Part shown: positions 1 to 10,875 of the stretch, one piece after another
How the letters are laid out: each line of letters begins with the position of its first letter
How positions within the stretch are numbered: the first letter of the stretch is position 1
Assembly (NCBI GenBank): GCA_948567375.1
Contig: OX419756.1
Span: forward strand, 23,166,552-23,230,551
Reading direction: 5' to 3'
DNA: 64,000 nucleotides
Source of the DNA: Lunularia cruciata
Lineage: Eukaryota; Streptophyta; Marchantiopsida; Lunulariales; Lunulariaceae
Notes under the pieces: model-generated
Told to the model about the DNA's origin: nothing
Seen by the model: the letters and a program-made list of their open reading frames with translations, nothing else
Databases searched by the model: none
Program-made: the position numbers and the translations under genes

Positions 1-1730
1 GACTGACAAGTACTCGCTCTTTGAGCGATGATACAGTCATACAGACATGGAGTGATACAGACCAAGCGGACAATTTTGACAGGTTCCTCTTTGACGAGAA
101 TCTGCTGACAATATATACTGAAATGTATTTCATCATCTTCTGTTTTGATTATCCCAAATCTGGATTTGCTTACATTGAGGAGTCGTGGCCCATCTAAGGT
201 CTTGCTGAAACCCCACGCAATCCTAGGGGAAAGTACCAAATCAGACCAAAGGATCTAGAGGTCCTCTCGTACCATCCGGCAGAAACCCAGTAGTCAGCAG
301 CTAAAAATTCTTAATGGTGCTGGGACTTGAGAACTCGATTGATAACAAGAACTTAATACGAACTGTGTAGGTACAGCATTCTTATGAAGTCGAAAGTTGT
401 GGAAATGGTTTGGAATTCATAAATGAGAGTCAATATTGAAGTTCAGCAGGAGCGAGTTCGCGATTAAATGACTCTCCGGTTAAATCCATAATTGTGTCGA
501 GATTATGTTGGTTTACCAGAAAATGTTGCAGAGATAGACTTAACAGCACCCCAACATTGGCACTTCGATTTACCGTTACCGTTACCCCAAGTTGACGCAA
601 AGACTTAACAGTACCCCAATGCTTGACGTGGCTTGGTCAGTTCGTGTTCGCACTGAAATTCTCGACCAGCTAGGTTATGTTCTTATAACGCTCATTGTAA
701 TAAATCTGGTGTGACTTATCGAAGTTTTGGAAATCGACCAATTCCTTGTTTTGGGGATCGGCACTTCATCGACCAATCTTCGTGATAGCTACCGACGTGC
801 AAGGGAGAGAAGCGGGGTATGAAGAATCGCAGGAGTGACAAGAGAAACTAAACGTCCTGAATTCTTAGCATGTATAATGAGCGATGTGGTATTACTAAGA
901 GACCTGATTTTTCCAGCACGCAAATGAACGATGTTACGGGGAACCCGGAGGGCATTTCTTCGAGAAGGACCGTCTGCTCTTCAGCCGGTTCTGTTATCAC
1001 AGCTCAGGAGGCCCGGCGACTCGTCAGTGTCCATCAAAGGTGGTGCTCATCCCTTCACTCCAGGCTATTTCCTTCTTCCTAGAGAACTTCTTCTCGGTCC
1101 ATATTGTGTTCATAGTCTTCAAATACTTCACTCTAGAGTTCTCCTCGTAAGTGCCATCGGAAGTGGTATTCATCTGCTGACTCCGAGCTGTCTCTTTCTT
1201 CCTAAAATACTTCTTCTCGCTCATATTCATAGCCTTCGACTGCAAATACTCCACCTAGCGTTAAACGACTTCGCACTAGCGAACATCTCAGCTCACAATT
1301 GTGTAGCACCCTTGGCTTGCTGCGGTTATGAAAAACTTATTCTCGCTCCATTTTTTATTCATTGTCTTCCACTGTAAATACTTCCCCCTAAAGTCATGCT
1401 GTAAATACTTCCTCCTAGAGTTATGCGAGATCGCAGTAGCGAACGTGTCACCTTTGTGTAACCCCTTTAGCCTCTAGCTAACCCTCCTCGTTTTTCAATT
1501 TTGGTTCCATTTGCAACTAGATTGAAGACTATGGAGAATGTAATAGAAAGTTATGAAAATTTTTAGTTTTTTTAGAGTTTAGAGAATCATTATACATTGA
1601 AAGTGATAGGTTGTGAATTTTCATTTCTAATCCCTTGGTTTTTATGAATAAATTCCATAAAAATTTAGTTTGAAAATTTTAGAGATTGAAATTGAAAGTT
1701 ATGAGAGTTATAGATTTTAGTGTTTTAGGA
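1..1730. other. Anonymous AT-rich DNA, no gene recognised
   Basis: No reading frame here has a recognisable domain. Open frames are short, overlap on both strands and lack family motifs. Positions 1540-1740 are strongly AT-rich, with runs of T and A. A weak tandem repeat at 1084-1475 is listed separately. This stretch may be host intergenic DNA or an older, unrecognisable repeat. Confidence 0.5.
1084..1475. repeat. Degenerate tandem-like repeat
   Basis: A block reading roughly aacttcttctcg..tcat..tcttc..aaatactt recurs near 1084, 1205 and 1332. A second block (tac..cctag.gtta..cgcagtagcgaac type) recurs near 1243 and 1409. On the minus strand an open frame at 1024-1254 shows the duplication as two similar peptides, each with EKK..RKKE followed by M.TT.DG. 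The period is about 120-165 bp and the copies are diverged. No function is apparent. Confidence 0.45.
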
Positions 1731-2240
1731 GATTGTTTTCTTATGTGAATTGGGATGTGAGGAGTTTTGGTTTTGCAGATATGGTGAGATATGGAGATGT
1801 GCTAGCAGCATGTGTTACTATCATTATTCTTGTGTTAGCCATTGCTACACCTTTTCATATGAGGTCGTTTAGAGCGGGTCGGGATACACCATCCACGGTG
1901 TGTCACCGACGATTTACCTCGTAAGAGGTAAAGACCCATGTGGGAAGGATGCACAAGGACTATGATTGGACCACTTGGGATGTCCACGTGAGACGAGCGA
2001 CCACATCGACAACATCGACACTCGGGATTACACATGCTTCTTCTATCCCTTTGTTGATCGTTCTAGGGATATCGATTGAGTCATGGGAGTCGTTAGCTTC
2101 TCAGGCGGGTTGCATTTTGGGGTTATTTGAGACTAGTTTTCCATATCCACGTCTATTCCATAGACTACCCTACACATTCCATGATGAGGCTAGATAGGCT
2201 TTTCGCTTACCACTTGATCGTTTGGCACGTGATCCCTTGG

Positions 2241-2979
2241 TGTAATACCAAGGGTTAGCCATATGACATAGATGTGAAATTTGGTTTGGTAACTTCTAGA
2301 ATGATGTTATACATGATGGTCAAAATAGATCCGATAGAAGTATCACCAAAAGAGTACTTCTACTAATAGGGCAGAAACCAAAATAGACCTGAGAACCTTA
2401 GAACCAATAGTTAGACATATGATTTAAAGGTGAGAATTGGTTTGGTAACATCTAGAAGGATGTTACACATGATGGACTAAACAGATCAAAAAGAGGTATC
2501 ACCAAAAGGGGACTTCTACTAATAGAGTAGGAACCGAAATATGCTAGAAATCTTTGAGTGCAATTTCGGAGGCCTAAACGGATGAATTAGGCCTCAAAAA
2601 TGTGCGAAGCCCCCCCCCCCCCAATGGAGGAAAGGTTGGCTTTCCCTCCCCCCTGCTCTGTCTCGTTGAGAGCTTTCCAACGATACCTTATGTGATTTTG
2701 AGATTCCTACAAGAAGATTCCCTAAAAGATTCCCTCCGGTCAAAGCTTGTTTGACCAACCAGATAGGACCTAGACCAGACAGGTCACCCATCCAAGTAAG
2801 TAATCCAAGGGTGGAGCTTGTTGACATGTCACCTATCTGTGTCACTAATCCTATGGTGGAGCTTCCTTGGAGGAGATACTCTTTGTCTATATAATAAAGA
2901 GAAGGTGCTCCCTTGGGGCATTGAATGTTTGAGTGTGCAATCTGTGTTTTCTATCTTCTCTTGTCCTTGGAGTATTACA
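2241..2979 (+). mobile_element. Solo LTR, family A (739 bp) with perfect 5-bp target duplication
   Basis: The unit begins TGTAATACCAAGGG and ends GGAGTATTACA. It matches the 740-bp LTRs of the chromoviruses at 28408-29147, 49488-50226 and 55356-56095, but lies in the opposite orientation. CTTGG is present on both sides (2236-2240 and 2980-2984), so this is one complete insertion reduced to a single LTR by LTR-LTR recombination. It landed within the non-LTR ORF. An unusual run of C lies at about 2611-2622. Confidence 0.95.
2886..2899 (+). promoter_or_regulatory. LTR-A TATA box
   Basis: The sequence tctatataataaag lies about 90 bp before the 3' end of the LTR and is preserved in all four family-A LTRs in the window. 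It is a good TATA-type core promoter, placing the transcript start and a short R-U5 downstream. Confidence 0.6.
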
Positions 2980-3249
2980 CTTGGACGACTAAGCATGGTT
3001 CCTATTTCTCTTACTCCCTTGATGGTGTCTTCGTTATGCTAGAGAGGGACGTGCAGGGCATAGAGAGGTGGTTGCTAGATTTCTTCAATTCCGAGCAGGG
3101 GATTGTGCATCCCTTCAGGAGGAGTTTGTAAGGGCTACACGATTTAGGAGACAAGCATCGCCACAAGATACAACACAGTCCACTTGATTACAATGATGTA
3201 GGACATTGGGTCAGGTTGGAGAGTTTAGTAGAGTAGTACGAGCGCTACA

Positions 3250-4573
3250 CCCTTTGTCTATAGTAAGTCCTACTGATGAGACTATCTCTTCCCTACGCTC
3301 ACTACATCCTATAGCAGTCAAGGGACTACCACTAGAGGTCTTGGATTATCAACTTGAGTAGCCTTTATGTCTTGATAGGTCGCTATTTGCACAAGCATTG
3401 TGCACTGCCCCTTGCCTTTCCTCAGGAGGCGTGTTAGGGATGGATTATGAGCACCTTAGAGATTGCTTCCAAGCAAATTATTCTTCTAGTAGTTTTATCA
3501 AGTTGTTTCAAGTGGCTACAGTAGTAGCAAGAGGAGACATCCCTATGTCTGTTAGTCGGGTGTTAGGTGTTAGTCGACTTCTTGCGATGGAGAATGGCAA
3601 GGGAGGCATTAGACCAATTGCTATTGGAGAGACCTTTTTGCGGTTGGTCAATCATACCATTGTCCTTTAGTATCGTTCTCACTTTTGGCAGCACCTTAGT
3701 CCAGATCAGTTTGGAGTAGCAACACCTAGTGGATGTCAGGCTATATCTCTAGCCATTAGAGCACTCCTAGATATCCATCCAAAGTGGGTCGTCCTATAGG
3801 TGGATGTTGAGAACACTTTTAATAGTATCTCACGGGCATCCATCTTTAGAGAGCTTAGGGAGGTTGGTGGGTCCTTGGCGAGTCTCATTTCTTTTGTGCG
3901 GTCTTTTTACGGCTCTCCTGCTTCCTTTTACTACCAGCATGGTAGTTCACAAGAGGGAGTCATCGTCTTGGAGTCAGCTGTTGGTACACATCAAGGAGAT
4001 CCTTTGGGGGGGCTTTTATTTGCCATGGCTCACTTTAGAGCTCTCTTATCTACTACTTTGGCCATGCTAGGTTGTGTATTTTCCTCCTTGGAAGATGATA
4101 CACACATCGTAGGCCTTGTAGATCAGATTAGGCAGGCCTTTGACTACTTGACTACCGAGCTATATCTAGTAGGCTTGAGAGTCAAGGTGTCAAAGTGTAG
4201 TGCATGGTCCCCTTTAGGTATCCCTCTCAACCTTGAGCTTCCAGAGGGGTGTATCACATCCATAGATGGACTTCATGTTCTTGGAGTGCCGGTAGGATCG
4301 GAGGATTTTGTCACACGCTTCCTAGACGATGCTCTTGTAGAGGATGTTCTCTATGTGGATGACCTTCCATTATTAGGAGATCTGGAGGTGGCATATGGTA
4401 TACTCTCTTCCAGTATTGCTCGTCGACCATCCTACCTCATCCGTACAATTCCCTCCTCACCGTCCTTCCTATCACATTTGGGAGCATTTGATAAGAGGAT
4501 TATGGGAGTTTTTGGTGAAATTATTGGACCATGGACTTTTGAGTGTGTGACAGGGGATTTTGCTCGTAGATAG
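3250..4573 (+). pseudogene. Reverse transcriptase domain of the non-LTR element
   Basis: Frames at 3398-3670 and 3800-4573 are one domain separated by single stops near 3668 and 3797. The first carries the finger motif GKGGIRPIAIGE. The second begins with RT motif A (VDVENTFNSI), then motif B (GTHQGDPLGG, residues 62-71), then LEDDTHIVG (residues 97-105), which occupies the place of the catalytic (F/Y)xDD box with Glu-Asp-Asp. The order A-B-C and spacing fit a non-LTR RT rather than a gypsy or copia RT. Downstream, DALVEDVLYVDDLPLLGD belongs to the thumb region. The copy is inactive because of stops, but the domain call is firm. Confidence 0.8.
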
Positions 4574-4839
4574 ATGGCTCTGCCAATCTCATGTGGTGGG
4601 GTTGGCTAGCTTTCTATGGAAGAGACGGCACCTATAGCATTTTTGGGTAGTTGGGCTCTCTCAACAACCCTACTTTCTTCTCATTTTGTGGTTGTTGATA
4701 GGCCCATTTTGGAGACTTATGTGACAGAGGTGGAGGGAGGATCCTATTCTCTCCATGTGTTATTGCAAAGACAAGAGATAGTCTATCTCCTCAAACACAA
4801 GAGGATTTTCCACCTTTTGCTTCACTATCGTTAGTTTGG

Positions 4840-5770
4840 ACTAGAGGTTTACAGTCTTCCTTGATGGAGCAATAGTGTGAGCATACCTTACATTCTCTCT
4901 TAGTTGACTTGTCAATTCCTCAAGCTACTAAAGCACGTCTTTTCTCTTGCTCCGGCAATGATGTAGGCTCTTGGATCCTAGCTGGACCGTGCATTAGGGC
5001 ATTCTGACTTGCACCGGCTACTTTCTCTACAATGATGAGGTTTTGCCTAGGTTTGGTCCACGCATCTGCATCTTCATTACTCACTTGTGAGTGTGGTTCT
5101 ACACTAGATACAACAGCGGTCCACATGACACGGTGTCCTTTTGGATGACAGAGGATAGTTATCCATGATGCCATTAGGGACATAGTGTTTGCTATGGCAC
5201 GAGATGAGTGGATACTTGGCTTGGAAGGAGCGTTCATATGCTTTGCAGACAATATGTGTCAGAGTAGACTTATACTTGGTCCAAGATGATCAGGTAATAG
5301 TAGCGGATGTTGTGGTGATAGACCCTACACGGGATATAGTTTTGGAAGGAGTGATTACCCATCCCCCTAGATGGGCGGTGAGTGCAACAGCAGGTCACAA
5401 GGTCTCCAAGTATAGGGGCATGCAGCAAAGTTATCTCTTTGTCCCTCTAGCCTTGGAGTTATATGGAGCGATGGACACAACATTTGACACATTTGTTAGG
5501 GAGTGCATGAGAGCTTAGCATGTCAGGCATTAGGGGGTACCACTCTCACTTTCATACTTTGTAGCATATTTTAGATAGCATGTGTCCACTGCTCTATAGA
5601 GGTGGTTGGAGGAGATCCAACCACGGCCCTCTACAATCCATAGGAGAGTAATCACATTAGGTGATGTTTCTTTGGATGCTCTAGTTGTGTGTAGACCGTA
5701 CGACTTCCATATCTTGGATATCTTAGGTGCGGTAGGGCAGATTTCTCATATAGACTCTATTGAGGCTTAG
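4840..5770 (+). pseudogene. Zinc finger plus restriction-like nuclease-like C-terminus of the non-LTR element
   Basis: After the RT, the path reads RLFSCSGNDVGSWI and then a Cys/His cluster at about 5086-5137 (CECGSTLDTTAVHMTRC), followed by HDAIRD. The frame at 5189-5518 contains VDLYLVQDDQVIVADVVVID, then GHKVSKYRG and FVPLALELYGAMD. A D..x(D/E)..K layout after a CCHC finger is the known C-terminal order of R2-type non-LTR elements, which use a PD-(D/E)XK nuclease for target cleavage. The path continues past a TAG at 5516-5518 to about 5770. Assignment of catalytic residues is inference. Confidence 0.6.
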
Positions 5771-6799
5771 CCCCATGTTACCTTTTTTGTCTCTCCCTTG
5801 TACGGCTTGATGGGGTCTTCCCATCCTTCATTTTTCCTACGCGGTCGCCTTTGCAATTTTAGCTTGCCACGGATGGCATATGCTCCAAGATGCCTCAATT
5901 GTGCTTCCTTGTTTCTAAACACCATTTTGGTTGGGCAATAAATTTTCCTATACTTTAATGGACTTCTTGCTTTCAAGAGAGAGAAGAGAGTGGAGAAATT
6001 TGTGCATTTCAAATAATTCAGCCGGGCACCCTCAAGCTCCTCAATGGATCTTGCTTCAAATTTACTAAACATTCAACAAATTCCTCATGCTGACCCAAAT
6101 CTAGGAGAGTCCATCCAAGGAGCTTACCCCAAAGTTTGAGGCAAGCTCTGCAAAATTCCTTAACATGAAATTATTCCCCTTTTAAGATCTTGCTTGAATT
6201 TTAAGGGACCCAATCAAAGGAGCTCATCTTGAAATGGGAGGCAAATTTCAAGTGCAATCAGAAAGTGAGCTCATCACGAAGGTCGGGACTGAATAGTCCT
6301 TTCTTTATTACCTACATAAAAGAAAGGTATCACATGAGAATGATAACATAACCTGGAATTATAACTTGCATAGCTTAGGTACGGTAGGGCAGAATGATAC
6401 ATGATTTTTCTTGGAAGAGAAGTCTCTGCTCCAAGACTTTAAGGGAGGAGCACTACACCAAGAGAAAGTTGAATGAGTGGTCGGGACTAAGCTGCGGCGC
6501 GCTACCTTGCAGTGCAAATGAACTGCGACGGCACAACAAACCCCACTACCGCAAAGGCTTTGTGGGTGCTGGATGGAGGTTAGTATTGGAAAGGGGAAAA
6601 TGCAAGAGTTTCATATTGAGAGTTGTGGAGGAATATTGTGGGAGAACATGGGAATGTGATAGCTCTAGGAGAAGAAAAAAGAAAGGTTTAGAGAGTTTTG
6701 AGGTTGGAAGAAAGAGGGTTGAGACCAATGTGTGCATCAAGGGTACAAGTTTGAGGCCCAAGGAGCACTTTAATGAGAGAATTTGTTAGGTTGTTCAAT
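5771..6799. other. Unassigned stretch with a short direct repeat
   Basis: No recognisable domain. A minus-strand frame of 101 codons (5767-6072) and a plus-strand frame of 131 codons (6394-6789) have no motif I can name. The words cttaggtgcggtagggcaga (from about 5723) and cttaggtacggtagggcaga (from about 6377) form a near-perfect 20-bp direct repeat about 654 bp apart, bracketing part of the interval. The right end may contain the LTR or 3' region of the adjacent copia remnant. Confidence 0.4.
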
Positions 6800-7962
6800 T
6801 TGAGAATTGGAATTCACGGGACAAGTGTTTTTGTAACAACGTCTTTGATGTAGTGGTGATGAATATTGATGTGAATGTGTTTCATTTGAGTGGAGGCAAA
6901 AAATGTTTGTATTTGAGGCCATAGCAATTGCTCCATAGCTATCTGCATAGATGATAACTGGTCCGTTGAAATTGCTGATGGAGGTGAGGAGTTCATGTGC
7001 CCATGTGGCTTATGGGTGCAACAACAAGAGTTTAGTACTCTGCTTCAACTGTCTAAAGTGTGACTATTGTACATTTCTTGGAGAACCAAATGATAGCATA
7101 ATATCATAGAGAAGGAGAAGTACACTAGTGTATGATTTGCAATACTATTTTTGGTTGGCCTAATCTACATCCGCATAAGCAACTAAGATGGGTGTGGTTT
7201 GAGACACTGCGTAGGTAAGACAATGATCAATTGTGCCGATAATTTAGTGACAGACATGTTCAAGGGCTGCCCAATGTGAATGTTGAGCAAGTAAAGATAG
7301 ATAGTGAGCAATGTGTGGGCACATGCAAGTGGTAGCGTAGTTGAGTTTGCCAAGAAGTTGTTAAAATGGATGCTTTATTTTGTACTCTATTTGGTTAGTT
7401 TTAGCGAGTTCAGTTCTAAGAATGAGGAATCTACAAATTGAGTGCAGGTTGACCAGATTTGCCCAAGAGAGTACTCGTTTGAGGTAGCTGGTTTGGTTGA
7501 TGGTGATACTACCAATGCCTTGGCGGATGATCTCAAGGCCACATAGTTAGTGTAGTGGACCAAGATCCTTGATGTCACATTTACAAGCACGTGATTGTTT
7601 GATTGTAACAAGGAGTGAGGAAGATTTTGTGATGAGAAGGATATCATCTATGGATAAAATGAGGTGCAATGATTGTCCATTATCAAGAGATGGAACAAGC
7701 ACTAATTGGAAGATGATGTAATTAAAACCATGTTAAGTACTCTAAGTGTAAATGCCGTGAACCACTTGTGACCAGATTGTTGGGGACCATATAGTGCATT
7801 TTTTAATTTCCAAATAATTTTGGGTGTGGCATAACCAGGTGGTGGTGCCAAATAGACATCATGTTCAAGTAGTTCCATTTAACAAAGCTATGATAACATC
7901 AAGCTGCTCAATAAAGAAACCATGTGTTGCAACCATTCTAACAAAGATGCAAATAGAGGTAA
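6800..7962 (-). pseudogene. Ty1/copia pol remnant (RT and RNase H)
   Basis: Reading the minus strand from 7962 gives VRMVATHGFFIEQLDV, then PPPGYATPKIIWKLKNALYG, which is the copia RT signature leading to the 'KALYGLKQSPRAW' region. The catalytic YVDD region is decayed (about 7640). SPSTKPATSNEYSLGQIW and a YADVDWAN-like RNase H motif follow, then a His-rich tail corresponding to the conserved C-terminus near 6830. Stops and frameshifts occur every 50-100 codons. The gag, protease and integrase that should lie upstream (to the right) are missing, because the remnant is cut at about 7962 by the DNA that leads into element E. Confidence 0.8.
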
Positions 7963-7966
7963 TAGA

Positions 7967-8633
7967 AGTGTGTCGTGCGTATATACATCACTACACAACA
8001 AACATCATTGTCTACATCATACACTATAGAAGCACAACTCACACATAAGTCATACATAGACTCTAAAGTGCCACAATAATCAGATTGTTTATCACTCTCA
8101 ACTCAACTCAACTCAGATCAGTACTTGATATGGCACTCTATAAACTACCAACAATAGGGCACTTATTACAGTCAAGCCACACCCACTCTAGCTAAGAGAA
8201 TCCAGGTGATGCTCACCGGCCTTTGTCCACCATAGCTAGGAACTCAAAGGCTCAACATTAGAGAAGCAAGCTCTTTGGAGCTACACTTCAAAAGTATACC
8301 CCTGGACTTGAGCTAGGTCTAAAACCCTAAAGGTCCCATTGATGGCACACTCAACGGTGCAAATGGTGCACAGTGATAGTGGGCCTCACCGTGAAGTCAG
8401 TACCCTGAACACAAAATCTGACCGTTAGAAAGTAGTATTTGAGAAACAATTGCAATAACTCTAACTACTATCACTACAACTCAAGTGTCCAAGCAATCTA
8501 GATGTAACACTACAAATGGTGTGACAATTGTCATGCGTATATACATCACTACACAACATACATCACTGTCAACATCATAGACTATAGAAGCACAACTTGC
8601 ACATAAGTCATACATAGACTCTAAAGTGCCACA
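7967..8633. repeat. Pair of about 110-bp direct repeats, TRIM-like or LTR remnant
   Basis: Positions 7967-8075 and 8520-8633 are nearly identical (gcgtatatacatcactac.. to ..ctctaaagtgccaca). The right copy starts tgtgacaattg and ends gtgccaca, so on either strand it begins TG and ends CA. The 444 bp between have no coding potential. This could be a terminal-repeat retrotransposon in miniature, or part of the 3' LTR of element E, whose coding ends just to the right at 8803. No matching target duplication or clear primer site was found. Confidence 0.45.
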
Positions 8634-8802
8634 ATTGCCTCCCTAGCTGGCGGTTAGGTCCCTCTAACTCTAGATAGCCATCTACTCTAAGTTTATGGTA
8701 TACCCTATAATGGGCAAAGATCAAGAGAGCGGATGCTATGGAGCCCCATCATTAGTTGCCTGTTTGCAATCTATACCATATAAAGAATGAACTAGCTATA
8801 GG

Positions 8803-9135
8803 TCAAGTACATCTAGGACATAACCATTGTCCCTGAGGAACCATCATGACGGGAGGAGTCATACATGCTATATGCCATACTCCTGAATAGCTATCACACA
8901 CTAATATAGTAGCAGCTCCACCAAAAGAGCCACATAACATACACCTCAAGCCTGCACATACAAGTGCCAAGCTTGGGTCTATAGTACCATCAATGTTTGG
9001 GAGGTGGCATGGCGCACAATTGCACACATGATCCTTCCAAACAACACCATCACATCCTTCTAACACAAGGACTCCAGATAGCAAAGCATCACGCACTCTC
9101 AAGATAGTACAACCTATCAAAACATCAAATGTCAT
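8803..9135 (-). pseudogene. PHD finger at the C-terminus of element E
   Basis: The 110-codon frame ends in a C4HC3 PHD-type finger: RCMLCG, then VCDSYSG, WHIAC, TPPVMMVPQG and WLCPRC. Spacing and the VP.GQWLCPRC ending are diagnostic of PHD fingers, which read histone H3 tails. One zinc ligand is lost: CDSY stands where CDSC is expected, a single-base change. The domain follows the integrase, the position a chromodomain occupies in chromoviruses, so it probably steered integration to particular chromatin. The first 60 residues (VLIGCTILRVRDALLSGVL..) form a linker resembling an integrase C-terminal beta domain. Confidence 0.75.
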
Positions 9136-9185
9136 TGGTGCTATCTATTGTAGATATATATATATATATATATAGTTTCCTAGAT

Positions 9186-10440
9186 GAAATTGACGGATCA
9201 AGGGTGTATAACCTCCTCCTTGAATGGTAGCATAGCGTGAAGTATCTCTATGCTAAGCAATCGCCAAGTTCTCAAAGGCCATCAGCATCACTCTCCAAAA
9301 GATCTCTGCCTACTAAGAACATGTGCTCATCTATACATTTGGGTCATCCAAGTCCAAAACTACAGTAGCATCTTGACGAATGGCTGCAGAATCAGTAAAT
9401 CTAGATCTTATCCAAAGAGTAGAAAGTACGGAGAGAATGATGCTAAGGAGGCTTGCTAGCTGAACCGATAGCCCATGGCCAACCAAGGTAACTAGAGATC
9501 CCAATCTCCCAAGTGGCCTCTCTACAAACCGTACTTTTACAATCCTCTCTTCACCGTCTGAACCACTCTCTCTGCTAAGCCACTTGCCTCGGGGTGATCT
9601 TGGGATGTAGTATGATGATCAATCAAAGCCTTGTCACACAAGACCTGAAACTACCCCAAGAACTTTGTACCTTGATCAGTCAAAACCTCAGTTGGTGCAC
9701 CAAAATGACTAAGAACTCAATCCAAGAACGAGTAAGTTGTCCCTTCATTAGACTTGTCAAGAAGTGCCACCAACTCAATCGACTTGGAGAAATACTCACC
9801 ATCACCAAAACATATTGATGATGTCTCAAGGTCAGCTGGTAGGTAATGGGTGTAACTATGGTGAAGAAGCATTGAATGATGCTTTTACTCGGTCACAAAC
9901 CACACATCTAGCAACAAACTGTTGTACCTTGATCTGCATATTGCACCACTCGTAATGACTCTCAAGTAAGCTATATGTACGCTTGACTCCAAAATGACCT
10001 AGCTCTTCATGAGCATGACAAAACAACTGTGGTCTTTGAGATGGAAATTGTACTACTTGCACTCGACCACCCTCCCATACACGCACAAGGTGTCTGCCTC
10101 CCAATCTGAACCGTCTAGCTCACTAAAGAACATAGACTCTCTCCTTGGCCCCAACTGTGCCATCTATGACACCAATGCAAAGATAGTCCATCACTAAGGC
10201 ATCATCATGAATGTCTTGCTGAACTTTACCAATATCTTCACTCTCTGGATCTTTGACCTCAATAACTCCTCCTGTATGTGTTGAGAGAGATACCACCAAA
10301 GCCTCAAAAAATATACACAAAAAGGCAAATGCATGCCAACTTGGCACCATCTTCTCATCTATCTCACCATACCAATGTGCTCCGGTCTGATCCTACTAGT
10401 TGGGACATGGCTTTCTACTCAACCCATCTGCATCATGGTT
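9186..10440 (-). pseudogene. Integrase of element E
   Basis: The N-terminal HHCC zinc domain is clear in the frame at 9856-10104: HAHEELGHFGVKRTY, then FVARCVVCDRVKA. The catalytic core follows with many stops; near 9580 the third acidic residue is seen in GLAERVVQTVKR. It lies directly after RNase H, as in Ty3/gypsy elements. The core is too degraded to confirm the first two Asp residues. Confidence 0.7.
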
Positions 10441-10447
10441 CACCACT

Positions 10448-10822
10448 CTAGCTAAGTATGTGAACAACCATGAAATCATACTCCAATAAAATCAGAGCCC
10501 ATCGTGCAAGCTTCACAGAGAGCTTGTCGGACTCCATCAACCACTTCAGCGGCTGATGATCAATGATGAGAGTGAAGGGGTTACCAAATAGGTAACATCG
10601 TAAATGTGCTACTGCCCAAACTGCTACCAAGCACTCTCGCTCATATGAACTATACTTTGCCTCCACTGAATTGTTGGAGCAACTAGCAAAGGCCACCACA
10701 AACTCCTTCCCCTCATTATCATGTTGGGTGAGCACCGCTCCAAGCTCCAACAAACTCCAATTAGTATCAACCTGAAATGGTCGTCCTCTGGTCGGTCTCC
10801 TCAAAATAGGAGCAGATGTCAA
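10448..10822 (-). pseudogene. RNase H domain of element E
   Basis: A 124-codon open frame reads PFQVDTNWSLLELGAVL, then YSSYERECLVAVWAV, YLFGNPFTLIIDHQPLKW and LARWALILLEYDF. These are the catalytic D, E and D positions of the gypsy RNase H with its usual spacing. The frame follows the RT without a gap larger than 60 bp. Near 10410 the typical NHDADGLSRKP tail can be read. Confidence 0.85.
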
Positions 10823-10875
10823 CCTCTCCTTGAGCTCTACAAAAGCTCTCTCTTGCTTATCTCCCCAACACCACT

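Larger units (their letters stand above)
1940..3130 (+). pseudogene. N-terminal part of the non-LTR ORF, split by a solo LTR
   Basis: The open frame at 1940-2197 and its continuation (RLPLDRLARDPL, ending at 2240) resume after the LTR at 2980 in a Leu/Arg-rich segment up to about 3130. Joining across the LTR while counting the duplicated CTTGG only once restores one path, so the coding unit is older than the insertion. Stops occur inside both parts. The role of this N-terminal region is unknown. It does not show an apurinic-endonuclease domain, as plant L1 elements would. The start codon is uncertain. Confidence 0.45.
1940..5770 (+). mobile_element. Non-LTR-type retroelement with RT, zinc finger and nuclease-like domain (interrupted)
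   Basis: One degraded plus-strand reading path can be followed from about 1940 to 5770, skipping a solo LTR at 2241-2979. It encodes an N-terminal region, a reverse transcriptase, a Cys/His zinc finger and a terminal domain resembling the restriction-like (PD-(D/E)XK) nucleases of R2-type elements. There is no integrase, RNase H or LTR of its own. Stops and small frameshifts break the path in several places. Boundaries are inferred from where coding similarity ends; no poly-A tail or target duplication was found. An alternative is a retrotransposon-derived host family, but the number of stops argues for a dead copy. Confidence 0.7.

Noticed and set aside
256-276. ggtcctctcgtacca resembles the antisense of the sarcin-ricin loop of large-subunit rRNA
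   Set aside because: The match is about 14 bases and neither flank continues as rRNA; treated as chance.
2606-2625. Poly-C run considered as a polypurine tract of another element
   Set aside because: It lies inside the solo LTR and corresponds to the variable G/C run of all A LTRs (about 49850, 55718).
5767-6072. 101-codon minus frame rich in Lys/Arg
   Set aside because: No recognisable motif, no second copy in the window and no coding context; left unassigned.
6394-6789. 131-codon plus frame
   Set aside because: No domain and no homologous copy here; opposite or beyond the copia 3' region, so probably chance.
9154-9176. AT dinucleotide run as a promoter
   Set aside because: A plain (TA)n microsatellite within the E integrase-PHD linker, not positioned as a TATA box for any ORF.
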